A stretch of DNA of 64,000 bases from Nocardioides sp. Root190. GTDB lineage: Bacteria; Actinomycetota; Actinomycetes; Propionibacteriales; Nocardioidaceae. The notes beneath the pieces were generated by a model, which saw only the letters and a program-made list of their open reading frames with translations, was not told where the DNA came from and searched no databases. Position 1 is the first letter of the stretch. Each line of letters begins with the position of its first letter. The stretch is taken from assembly GCF_001428565.1 (NCBI RefSeq), contig NZ_LMIA01000008.1, positions 55,761 to 119,760 on the forward strand, written 5' to 3'. Position numbers and translations under genes: made by a program. This document shows, piece after piece, positions 36,648-45,600 of this stretch.

Positions 36648-37496
36648 TCAGGACTTGCGCCAGTAGGCGCCGTTGCCGTCGATGTCGATGATCTCTTCGG
36701 TGATGCCGTGCTGCTTGCGGTAGTCGTGCACCGCGCGGCCGGCCTGGTCGGGAAGGGTGCCGTAGTCGTCGATGATGCAGAACCCGCCGGAGGAGAGCTT
36801 CGGGTACAGCGCGTCGAGGGCCTGGATGGTCGACTCGTAGAGGTCGCCGTCGAGGCGGATCAGAGCGTACTGCTCGGCCGGAGCGGTCGGCAGGGTGTCC
36901 TTGAACCAGCCGACGAGGAACTTCACCTGGTCGTCGAGCAGGTTGTAGCGCTCGAAGTTGTGGCGGACCGCGGCCTCGCCGACGGAGAGGCCGGTCTGCA
37001 GGTAGAAGGTGTCGCCCTGGTCGGCCGGGAAGTCCTTGACGTTGGGGGCAGGCAGTCCCTGGAAGGAGTCAGCAAGCCACACGGTGCGCTTGGTGTCGCC
37101 CCAGGCCCGCAGGTTGGCGCGCATGAAGATGCACGCGCCGCCGCGCCACACGCCGGTCTCGATGAAGTCGCCGGGGACGTCGTCCTCGATGATCGCCGCG
37201 ATCGAGTCCTGGATGTTCTGCATCCGCTTGAGACCGATCATCGACTCCGAGCGGGACGGCCAGTCGCTGCCGGTCTCGCGCAGGGCCGGGTCGTAGGGCT
37301 TCTTGTAGGAGATCTCGAAGCCGTACTTCTGGGCCAGGCTGCCGACCGCGTTGGCGGCCTGCTTCTTGCGGGACGGTGATCCCTGGGTCCGGACACCCCC
37401 GAGGATGGAGTCGTTGTCCTCCATCAGCGCACCGGTCAGGGTGCGCTTCATCAGGTCCAGGTAGAGCTCTCGCAGGTCTGCGTCGATCGTCGTCAC
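36648..37496 (-). CDS. TylF/MycF-family sugar O-methyltransferase
   Basis: 282 residues. The macrocin/mycinamicin O-methyltransferase family is recognised from MIGLKRMQNIQDSIAAIIED, GDFIETGVWRGGACIFMRAN (motif I), VWLADSFQGLPAP and the Mg-binding ALIRLDGDLYESTIQALDAL with GGFCIIDDYGTLPDQAGRAV. These enzymes methylate hydroxyls of deoxysugars in a metal-dependent way. GTG 37496 is chosen over GTG 37523 because TATCTT at 37508-37503 ends 6 bases before it, giving a leaderless start. Length is normal for the family. Confidence 0.88.
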   Translation of the reverse strand: MTTIDADLRELYLDLMKRTLTGALMEDNDSILGGVRTQGSPSRKKQAANAVGSLAQKYGFEISYKKPYDPALRETGSDWPSRSESMIGLKRMQNIQDSIAAIIEDDVPGDFIETGVWRGGACIFMRANLRAWGDTKRTVWLADSFQGLPAPNVKDFPADQGDTFYLQTGLSVGEAAVRHNFERYNLLDDQVKFLVGWFKDTLPTAPAEQYALIRLDGDLYESTIQALDALYPKLSSGGFCIIDDYGTLPDQAGRAVHDYRKQHGITEEIIDIDGNGAYWRKS

Positions 37497-37502
37497 CGGG
37501 CG

Positions 37503-37508
37503 AAGATA
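37503..37508 (-). promoter_or_regulatory. -10 box (TATCTT) for the TylF-type gene
   Basis: TATCTT on the minus strand ends 6 bases before GTG 37496. It gives the methyltransferase group its own promoter downstream of the BY-kinase gene. Confidence 0.4.
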
Positions 37509-37600
37509 GCAGTCGTTCCCCACTGTTTTTGCAGAGTCCGGAAGACACTGCGTAACAGTGCCGTTTCTGCCCCGGGTTCACCCGCCCGGAGGCCCGGGTC

Positions 37601-39046
37601 TCAGGCCCGGCGACGTCCGCTCTTGCCCGAGGAGGACTTGCCGGAGCCGCGGCCGGAGGGGCCCGACTCCTCGTAGTAGTAGTAGTAGTACGAGCCGATG
37701 GCGCGCTTGGCGACCATGTTGACCACGACGCCGTACAGGCGGGCGCCGACCTGGTTGAGGCGGTTGATCGCCTCGTTGACCTGGTCCTTGGTGGTCTTGC
37801 CGTGGCGGGCCACGATGATCACGCCGTCGGCCAGCTTCGCCAGCACCGACGCGTCGGCGACGGGCAGCAGCGGCGGGGCGTCGATGATGACCATGTCGTA
37901 CGACGAGCGCAGCCGCCGGATGAGGTCCTGAGTGATCTTCGACTGCAGGATCTCGGTCGGGTTCGGCGGCTTCGCGCCGCTGGCGAGGACGTGCAGGCCG
38001 CTCGCCTCGTGGACCTGGATCGCGTCGTGGATCTCGGTCTTGCCCACCAGCGCGGTGGTCAGGCCGATCGCCGGGTCGAGGCCGAGTGTCGTCGCGACCC
38101 GGGGCCGACGGAGGTCGGCGTCGATGATCAGAGTGTTGCGGCCGGTCTGGGCCAGCGCGACCGCGAGGTTGGTCGAGGTCATCGTCTTGCCCTCGCCCGG
38201 GACGGCGCTGGTGATGACCAGGCAGCGCGGCTGGTGGTCGAGGTCGATGAACTGGAGGTTGGTCCGCAGCAACCGGAACGCCTCGGTGCGGGCGGCGAAC
38301 CCTCCGAGGTCGGTCAGCAGTGGCGCCGAGCGGATGTCGTTGTCGAAGCCGATGCTCGCGAGCACCGGGGAGTCGGTGAGCTCGGCCACGTGGTCCGCGG
38401 TGCGGATCGTGCGGTCGAGGAGCTCGCGCGCCACGGCCAGGCCGATGCCGAGGACGAGGCCGATCAGCGCGGCGACGATCATGTTCAGCAGCACGGTCGG
38501 GCTGACCTGGTCGGGCTCGTAGGACGCCTCGTCGGTGATCTGCGCGTTGATCTGGGACTCGGACTGGCCACCGGCGGTCTCGAGGCCGGGGACGAACTTC
38601 GTGAACTCCTCGGTCACGACGTCGCCGATCTTCTGCGCGTCCCGGGCGTTCTCGTCCTTGACCTTGATCTCGATCAGCGAGGTCAGCTCGACGACCTCGG
38701 CATCGATGCGGTCGGCCAGCTTCTCCGGGGTCATGTCGAGGTTGAGCTGCTCGATCACCCGCTCGCTCAGCGCCGTGCTCTTGGCGAGCTTGGCGTAGGA
38801 GGCGGCCCGGTTGGAGGCGAACAGCGAGGCGGCGTAGGCATCGGTGGTGTTGCGGACGTCGATGCTCAGGAAGACCTGGGACTTCGACTCGTACATGGGC
38901 GTCCGGGTGAAGGTGATGCCCGCGGCGACGCCGAGTGCGAGCGCGATGAGGAGCAGGACGCTCACCCAACGACGCCGCAGAACGACGAGAAACTGCTTGA
39001 AGTCCAAGACCCAACCCTTGCTGTCGGTACCGTGTGCCACGGACAA
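37601..39046 (-). CDS. Wzz-type chain-length determinant fused to BY-kinase (tyrosine autokinase)
   Basis: 481 residues. The N-terminal ~220 residues are a Wzz domain with two membrane helices (VSVLLLIALALGVAAGITF and VLLNMIVAALIGLVLGIGL) around an extracytoplasmic coiled coil. The rest is a bacterial tyrosine kinase: Walker A SAVPGEGKTMTSTNLA, Walker A' LIIDADLRRP, Walker B MVIIDAPPLLP, and the C-terminal Tyr cluster SYYYYYYEE encoded by six TAC codons. Such proteins set chain length and export of capsule. TTG 39046 lies 8 bases after TAGGAT (leaderless); GTG 39040 and TTG 39007 are alternatives. It is divergent from the DUF4012 gene. Confidence 0.93.
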   Translation of the reverse strand: MSVAHGTDSKGWVLDFKQFLVVLRRRWVSVLLLIALALGVAAGITFTRTPMYESKSQVFLSIDVRNTTDAYAASLFASNRAASYAKLAKSTALSERVIEQLNLDMTPEKLADRIDAEVVELTSLIEIKVKDENARDAQKIGDVVTEEFTKFVPGLETAGGQSESQINAQITDEASYEPDQVSPTVLLNMIVAALIGLVLGIGLAVARELLDRTIRTADHVAELTDSPVLASIGFDNDIRSAPLLTDLGGFAARTEAFRLLRTNLQFIDLDHQPRCLVITSAVPGEGKTMTSTNLAVALAQTGRNTLIIDADLRRPRVATTLGLDPAIGLTTALVGKTEIHDAIQVHEASGLHVLASGAKPPNPTEILQSKITQDLIRRLRSSYDMVIIDAPPLLPVADASVLAKLADGVIIVARHGKTTKDQVNEAINRLNQVGARLYGVVVNMVAKRAIGSYYYYYYEESGPSGRGSGKSSSGKSGRRRA

Positions 39047-39054
39047 GTGAGGTG

Positions 39055-39060
39055 ATCCTA
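39055..39060 (-). promoter_or_regulatory. -10 box (TAGGAT) for the BY-kinase gene
   Basis: TAGGAT on the minus strand ends 8 bases before TTG 39046. The whole intergenic space to the divergent DUF4012 gene is only 30 bp. Confidence 0.4.
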
Positions 39061-39076
39061 GTCAACAGCACGAAGT

Positions 39077-40978
39077 ATGCGGTGGTCAGGGCGTGTCGCC
39101 GGATCGCTCGGGGCACAGATGCCTGAGGCCACGCCGGAGGTGGAGACCCCGGCGCGGCGCCGCCGTCGTTCCACCCCGCGCCGCCGGCTGGTTCGCAGGA
39201 TCAAGCGACTGTGGCGCGAACGGCCCCGGCTGGTGGTGCTCGGCGGCATCGGTTGCCTGGCGCTCCTGTGGGTCGTCTGGTCGGCCTTCGTGCTGTGGTC
39301 GACCACCCGCGACCTCTCCGACCTGCGCGAGCAGGCCGCAGTGATGCGCGCCGCGCTGATCCGTGCGGACGCCGACGGCGCCCGCGACGCGATGGCGAAC
39401 TACCAGGAGGCCGCGGAGTCGGCCGAGTCGCGGACCTCCGGCCTCACCTGGTCGGTGCTCGAGGCGGTGCCGATCCTCGGTGACGACGCCGAGGGGGTCG
39501 CCGCCGTGTCCGCGGTGCTCGCCGACATCGGCCGCGACGGGCTGCCGCCGATCATCGACGCCGCCGACATGGTCACGGCTGAGTCCTTCCAGCCGGTCGA
39601 CGGGGCCTTCCCGGTTGACCGGATCGAGGCCATGGTCGAGCCCGCGCGCCAGAGCGAGAGGGCCTTCGAGGCCGCCGCGACGGCCCTGGAGGACGTCGAC
39701 TCGAGCAGCTTCGTCGGTCCGGTCCACCGTCAGTACGACCAGCTCAGCAAGCTGGTCACCGAGTCCCGCTCGACGCTCTCCTCGACGTACCGTGCGGCCC
39801 GGATCATCCCCCGGATGATGGGCACCGACCGTCCCCGCTACTTCCTGATGGTGCTGCAGAACAATGCCGAGCTGCGCAGCGGTGGCGGGCTCCCGGGAGC
39901 CCTGTCCCTGGTCCGGATGAAGGACGGCAAGATCGACATCGTCGAGCAGACCGACATGTCCGACATCGCCAAGAACACCGACCCCGTGGTCACCCTGACG
40001 GACGAGGAGAACCGGATCTTCGGGCGGATCCTCGGACTCGCAGCCGTCGACGCCACCCTGACCCCGGACTTCGAGCGCTCGGCCGAGATCATCCGTGCGC
40101 GCTGGGAGCGGGCCATCGGCGGCCGGCTGGACGGGATGTTCTTCATCGATCCGGTCGCGGTGTCCTATCTGATGCGGGGGACCGGCCCGGTCGACGTGCC
40201 CGGCTACGTGCCGGTCAACACCGGCACCGTGGTGCAGGCCGTGGAGAACGAGATCTACCGTCTCACCGACGACCGTGAGATCCACAGCGACTACCAGCAA
40301 GCCGTCGCCAAGGCTGTCTTCAACGCCTTCTCCGGCGGCCGTGGTGACACGGCCGAGTCGATCCGCGGCCTGGTCGCCGGGGTGGCCGAGGGCCGGATCC
40401 GGATGCACAGCTTCGAGCCCGAGAACCAGGAGGAGATCGCCGGCACCCAGATCGCGGGCGAGTTCTCGGACGAGGCGAGCAACGACCCGCAGGTCGGCAT
40501 CTACATCAACGACGGCGGGCCGACCAAGATGCAGTACTACCTGCGGTACTCGGCCAAGGTCTTCGCGCGCTCGTGCCTGGAGGACCGCCAGGAGCTGGCG
40601 GGGTCCATCGAGTTCCACAGCGACACCCCGCGTGACGCGAGATCGCTGCCGCCCGCCATCACCGGCAAGGGCTATCCGGGTCTCCGCGTCGAGCCGGGGG
40701 ACCAGTTGCTCGTCGTCTACGTCACCTCGCCGGTCGCCGGCGAGATCGTCGAGCTCTCCATCGACGGCCAGCGCGTCGCGCGCCCGGTCATCGAGGCGCT
40801 GGCGGGTCGACAGCTCGCGCGGGTGGGCATCGAGCTGGAGCCCCAGGCACGGCACCGGATCGAGTTCGTGATGCGCAGCGGACCCGGGCAGGAGGGCGAC
40901 ACCAAGCTCTCGGTGACGCCGGGAGCCTTCGCGGGCAGCCCCAACGCCACGATCGGGACCGCCTGCCGGATCAGGTGA
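39077..40978 (+). CDS. DUF4012 domain membrane-anchored protein
   Basis: 633 residues. A basic cytoplasmic N-terminus (RRRRRSTPRRRLVRRIKRLW) precedes one membrane helix (LVVLGGIGCLALLWVVWSAF), so nearly all of the protein is extracellular. The body carries DUF4012 features: a helical region, then RYFLMVLQNNAELRSGGGLP, DGMFFIDPVAVSYLMRGTGP, ENEIYRLTDDREIHSDYQQA and VGIYINDGGPTKMQYYLRYS. DUF4012 proteins commonly sit in actinobacterial polysaccharide loci; the biochemical role is unknown, though sequence order recalls LytR-CpsA-Psr-associated proteins. ATG 39077 is used; ATG 39119 is an alternative. Confidence 0.85.
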   Translation: MRWSGRVAGSLGAQMPEATPEVETPARRRRRSTPRRRLVRRIKRLWRERPRLVVLGGIGCLALLWVVWSAFVLWSTTRDLSDLREQAAVMRAALIRADADGARDAMANYQEAAESAESRTSGLTWSVLEAVPILGDDAEGVAAVSAVLADIGRDGLPPIIDAADMVTAESFQPVDGAFPVDRIEAMVEPARQSERAFEAAATALEDVDSSSFVGPVHRQYDQLSKLVTESRSTLSSTYRAARIIPRMMGTDRPRYFLMVLQNNAELRSGGGLPGALSLVRMKDGKIDIVEQTDMSDIAKNTDPVVTLTDEENRIFGRILGLAAVDATLTPDFERSAEIIRARWERAIGGRLDGMFFIDPVAVSYLMRGTGPVDVPGYVPVNTGTVVQAVENEIYRLTDDREIHSDYQQAVAKAVFNAFSGGRGDTAESIRGLVAGVAEGRIRMHSFEPENQEEIAGTQIAGEFSDEASNDPQVGIYINDGGPTKMQYYLRYSAKVFARSCLEDRQELAGSIEFHSDTPRDARSLPPAITGKGYPGLRVEPGDQLLVVYVTSPVAGEIVELSIDGQRVARPVIEALAGRQLARVGIELEPQARHRIEFVMRSGPGQEGDTKLSVTPGAFAGSPNATIGTACRIR

Positions 40979-41072
40979 CCCGGCGGGGTTGTCCGTTTCT
41001 TCACCTGCCGGTCGCCGGGTGGCCGCCGATCGGCGGTGGTCACGTCGATCGGTGTCGTGAGGGTTGTTGTTC

Positions 41073-41882
41073 GTGCCCGCCACTTCCACGGCGGCACTGG
41101 CTGCAGGCGTGCTCGGAGCGACCTCGCTCGGTGATCGTCTGGTCGGTGTCGTCCAGTCACCCGGTTTCGTCCCTGCCGCCTTTGCCCTGGCGTTCGTCGC
41201 CGGCGCGGCGCACGCGGTCGGACCCGGCCATGGGAAGTCGCTGGCCGCGGCGTACCTGGTGGGATCCGACGGATCGGTCCGCGATGCCGCCTGGCTGGGG
41301 TTGTCGGTGGCGGCGATGCACACCGTGTCGGTCCTGGTGGTCGCCGTCGCGTGGACGTTCTTCTCCCTCTCCGACCTGGTCCGTCTGGAGAGCCTGACCA
41401 GCGGGCTGCAGCTCGTCGGCGGACTGATGGTCGTCGCGATCGGCGTGTGGCTCTTCCGACGCCACCTCACCGGCCGTGACGGGCATGGCCATGGTCACGG
41501 GCACGGGCACGGTCATGGCCACGGCCATGGCCATGGCCACGGTCACCGGCCGAGTCGCCCCGGGCTGGTCCTGCTGGGGATGTCGGGCGGGCTCACCCCC
41601 TCGCCTGCGGCCTTCCTCGTGCTCGTCACGGGGCTGTTCACCGGGCGGTCCGGTTTCGCGCTGCTGCTCGTGATGACCTTCGGTGTCGGCCTGGCCGCGG
41701 TGCTCTTCGCGGTGGGACTGCTGGCCCTTGCCGGGCGCGGTCTGGTCGTGCGCGCCGCGGAGTCACGAGCGCTGCTCTCCGTCGCGACCCGCGTGGCGCC
41801 GGTACTGGCCGCGACCAGCATCACCGTGATCGGGTGCGTGCTCACCTCGATGGCCGTCGGCCAGCTGGTGGGGCCGGCATGA
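41073..41882 (+). CDS. NicO/RcnA-family nickel-cobalt exporter-like protein with Gly-His loop
   Basis: 269 residues, about six membrane helices. The metal site motif HAVGPGHGKSLAAAYLVG near residue 50, AAMHTVSVLVVAVAW and GGLTPSPAAFLVLVTG are typical of the NicO/RcnA family. Between helices 3 and 4 is a (Gly-His) repeat with 11 histidines (about residues 137-158), a likely metal-binding loop; nickel, cobalt or zinc are candidates. GTG 41073 has TGAGGG 9 bases upstream, favoured over TTG 41064. The stop overlaps the next ATG (ATGA), so the partner protein is translationally coupled. Confidence 0.87.
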   Translation: MPATSTAALAAGVLGATSLGDRLVGVVQSPGFVPAAFALAFVAGAAHAVGPGHGKSLAAAYLVGSDGSVRDAAWLGLSVAAMHTVSVLVVAVAWTFFSLSDLVRLESLTSGLQLVGGLMVVAIGVWLFRRHLTGRDGHGHGHGHGHGHGHGHGHGHGHRPSRPGLVLLGMSGGLTPSPAAFLVLVTGLFTGRSGFALLLVMTFGVGLAAVLFAVGLLALAGRGLVVRAAESRALLSVATRVAPVLAATSITVIGCVLTSMAVGQLVGPA

Positions 41883-42607
41883 TCGCGGCCCATCCGTTCG
41901 GCGACCCCCAGACGGTCGAGGTCGCCACGGACCCCACGGGCCCCGCCCTCGTCCACCTGACCTGGAAGGTCGGTGCGGCCGACGACCTCACGCTGCTCGG
42001 CATCCACCTCGGGGTGTTGCCCGAGGACCGGGTGATGCTCGACGGCGCCATCTCGTACGACGCCGGGGACGCCGCCCTCGTCGCGGGCTCGACCGCGCTG
42101 GCGGACTACGCGCTCGACCACCTGCAGGTCGAGGTCACTGGGGACCAGTGCCGGGGCACGGTCGCGGAGGTCGGGGACCTGGTCGCCGAGGGCGCCGAGC
42201 TGGTGTTCACGTGTCCTGCTCCGGTCGCCTCCGCGGCGATCGAGGTGACGACGCTGACAGACCTCCACCCGGCGTACCGGACCCTGGCGACCGGCCCCGG
42301 CGGCCAGCACGCCGTCTACTCCGCCGACGACCCGGCCCACGACTGGGCCCTGCCCGTCACCGGACCGCCCGGCTCAGCTGCCTCCGCGGCCCCCAGCACC
42401 TCGGGCAGCGCCGCCACCGGGGACTCCCTCGGCGCGGGCGAGAGCGCCGCCCTCCAGATCGGCGGCGTCCTGGCCGCCGTCCTCCTTCTCGTCGTCGCGG
42501 GTGTGTTCCTGGCCCGTCGTCGACGCCGAACGACCCCACCTCCCCCCACCACCACCACCGAAGGAGAACGTCGTGCCCGCACGACCGACCCGGCGCAGGC
42601 TCCGTAG
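41879..42607 (+). CDS. Membrane-anchored partner of the NicO transporter, beta-rich domain
   Basis: 242 residues of unknown function. The first ~155 residues look like an exported beta-sandwich domain (AHPFGDPQTVEVATDPTGPA, WKVGAADDLTLLGIHLGVLP, LTDLHPAYRTLATGPGG). A Ser/Ala-rich linker, one membrane helix (IGGVLAAVLLLVVAGVFLA) and a short basic tail follow. Related proteins, as recalled, begin with a signal peptide just before AHPFGDP; here no hydrophobic leader is encoded and the ATG overlaps the NicO stop. The domain may assist metal export. Orientation without a signal peptide is puzzling. Confidence 0.7.
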   Translation: MIAAHPFGDPQTVEVATDPTGPALVHLTWKVGAADDLTLLGIHLGVLPEDRVMLDGAISYDAGDAALVAGSTALADYALDHLQVEVTGDQCRGTVAEVGDLVAEGAELVFTCPAPVASAAIEVTTLTDLHPAYRTLATGPGGQHAVYSADDPAHDWALPVTGPPGSAASAAPSTSGSAATGDSLGAGESAALQIGGVLAAVLLLVVAGVFLARRRRRTTPPPPTTTTEGERRARTTDPAQAP

Positions 42608-45600
42608 CCTCGCCTTCTCGGCGCTCGGCCTCACCGTGGCCGCGAGCGGCCTGATGGCCGCGCCCGCCCAGGCAACTCTTCCCGACGTACCGCTGACGAT
42701 CGGGCCCGTGGCTGCCGCACCCGCGGCCAGCGCTCCTGCCGCGGACGTCCTCGACGTCGACTTCGCCGGCGGCCAGCCCGTCGACGCGGCGCAGTCGCTC
42801 GCGCCGACCACCTACGGTGCGCCGGCCTACGGCACCGATGCCGACCAGGGGCCGACGATGAGCGTCGACGGTGTCGACGACGCCGTCGCGTTCCCGTTCG
42901 AGGACCAGTGGAGCAAGCTCACCTCCGGGCTCAGCGTCGAGTGCGTCTTCCGCATCGACACCGCGATGCCGGTCGTGGGGGAGAAGGACCTGTGCTCCGA
43001 CAAGGAGGCCGGTGGCATCTCGGTCTACGTCAACGGCGCCAACCTCGGCTTCATGGCGCACATCGGTGGTGGCTACAAGAGCGCCCTGACCCCGATCGAC
43101 GGCAACCGGTGGTACCACGTCGTGGCCACCTGGGACGGCAGCCAGGTGCGGCTCTACGTCAACGGCGCCCTGGCCCAGACCACCGCAGCCTCGGGCGCCC
43201 TCCAGCTCCCGGCCGCCACGTCGCGGCGCTTCGTCGTCGGTGCTGACGCCAGCCCGACGGGAGTGGGCCAGATGGCCCCGCCGACGACGTTCGCGCACTC
43301 ATCCGTCTTCAGCCGCGCGGTCACCGGCGAGGAGGCCCAGGCGCTCGCAGCGAGGTGGGACACCTCTCTTCCGGTGCCCGCGGCAGACGTCCTCGACGTG
43401 GACTTCGCCGACGGCACCCCGGTCGACCACGTCCGGGGCCTCGACGTGAAGACCTTCGGCAGCCCGACGATCGCGCGCGACAACGCGCTCGACCGCGATG
43501 TCGTGACCTTCGACGGCAATGACGCCTACGGGTACCCGCTCACGCCGCACTGGGGCCAGATCTCCAGCGCGGTGACCATCGAGTGCACCTTCCGCTACCT
43601 CGGTCAGATCCCGCCGAGTGCCGAGGCGGATGTCTGCTCCGGCAAGGAGGGCGGTGGTTACTCGATCTACATCAACGAGGACAAGTTCGGCCTCATGGCG
43701 CACATCGGCGGCGGTTACAAGACCGCCCGCTCGGAGATCGTCGCCAACCGGTGGTACCACGTCGTCGGCACCTGGGACGGCACGAACATCAAGCTCTACG
43801 TCAACGGTGAGCTCACCGCGACGACGCCCGCGACCGGCGCCCTGACCCTGCCGTCGTCCACCGCTCGCGCCTGGACGCTCGGAGCCGACTCCTCGCCCAA
43901 CGCGGGAGCGCAGTTCTACACCGCGGCCAAGCTGGCGAACGCCCGCCTCTACAGCCGTGCGCTCACGGCGGACGAGGTGCGCGCCCTCGACATCAACGCC
44001 CTCGGCGAGCACCCGGACGCCGGGGTGTCGTTGACCTCGTCGGTCCCCGCACCCGGCGCCCACCTCTCCGAGCCGGTCGAGCTCGAGGTCGTCGTCGCCA
44101 ACGAGGACAACGCCACCGGCTGGACCTACCGGCTCGACGGCGAACCCGTCGCGCCCGGCCAGCTCGTCGGCCCCGGACTCGCCGCCGGTGACCACCTGGT
44201 GACCGCGACCGCCACGGACGTGTTCGGCAAGGAGATCTCCTTCGAGATCGCCTTCACCTCGGACGCGATCCCGACCGGCGGGGGAACCGACCAGGGCGAG
44301 GGCAAGGGCGTCGTCCAGCTCTCCGCCATCGCCACCAGCCCCGACGGCAGCGACGTGACCACCACCTTCCGCGAGGCCACGGCGAACATCGCCGACGGAG
44401 GCGTGCAGGGTGTGGTGACGGCTCCGCCCACCTCCCTCGAGTTCGAGTACGCCGACGGGGAGACCCTCGAGGGGCCCCAGACCCCGGACGACGAGGCGTC
44501 CACGCGGAGCCCGTCCAGCGGCGACCTCCCGTTCCAGCGCTTCGACGTCGAGGTCGGCGCCGCCGTCCAGGGCCAGCAGGTCGTCTGGAAGGGAACCGTC
44601 GACCCCGAGCGGTCGGTCAGCCTGCGGGCATGGAGCACTGCGACGTCGCAGTGGGTCGAGCTCGCCACGGCACGCGGTGTCCGTGAGGGCGCGACCGTGC
44701 TGAACGGGACCGTCCGCACCCCGATGGTCGACGACGGCACCGTGCACCTGCTGGTGCTGGGCACCGACCCGTTCGCCGACGACCTCGCGCCGCGCGATGC
44801 GTCGGCGGCCGCGGACAAGGACCGCTTCGAGGACCCGGCCGACTACGACTTCGCGCTCGCCCACTTCACCGACACGCAGTACCTCGCGGAGGGCGCTGCC
44901 GGCGGCACCTACGACGACTGGGACGGCGTTGCCGAGCCGAGCGACGTGATGGCCGAGGAGGAGCGCGCGATCTGGGCGGCGGCGTACAACGCCAGCACCC
45001 GCTGGATCGCCGAGCAGGCGGGCCCGCGCAAGATCGCCTACGCAGGTCACACCGGCGACATCATCGAGAACGACTACTACAACCCGCTCGCGACCAACGG
45101 GGTCGGCGGCCTTCTCTACCCGGGCCTGGACGCCCAGGTGACCCGGGAGTTCGAGTTCACCTCGAACGCCCAGGCCACGCTCGACGACGCGGGCATCGTG
45201 AACCAGGTGATCGCGGGCAATCACGACAACCAGCTCGGTCAGGAGACCGGTCCGACGTCACGGTTCAACCAGTACTACGGCCCCGAGCGGTACTACGACG
45301 CCGCGGCGTCGTGGCCGGCCGGTGCGTCGTACCACGCCTGGGACGAGACGAGCGACGCCCAAGGTGCGACGACCACCCGCGGTCAGGACAACCAGAACAA
45401 CTACGTCCTGTTCTCCGCAGGGGGGCTCGACTTCATCGCGGTCGGACTGTCGTACGGCGTCACCCAGGCCGAGGCGGACTGGGCGAGCGAGGTCTTCGAA
45501 CGCCACCCCGACCGCAACGGCATCCTGCTGACCCACGCCTACATCGCGCCGTCGAGTGCGGCGGACGGTCGTGGCGCGACGTTCTCCGGCGACGGCTCGA

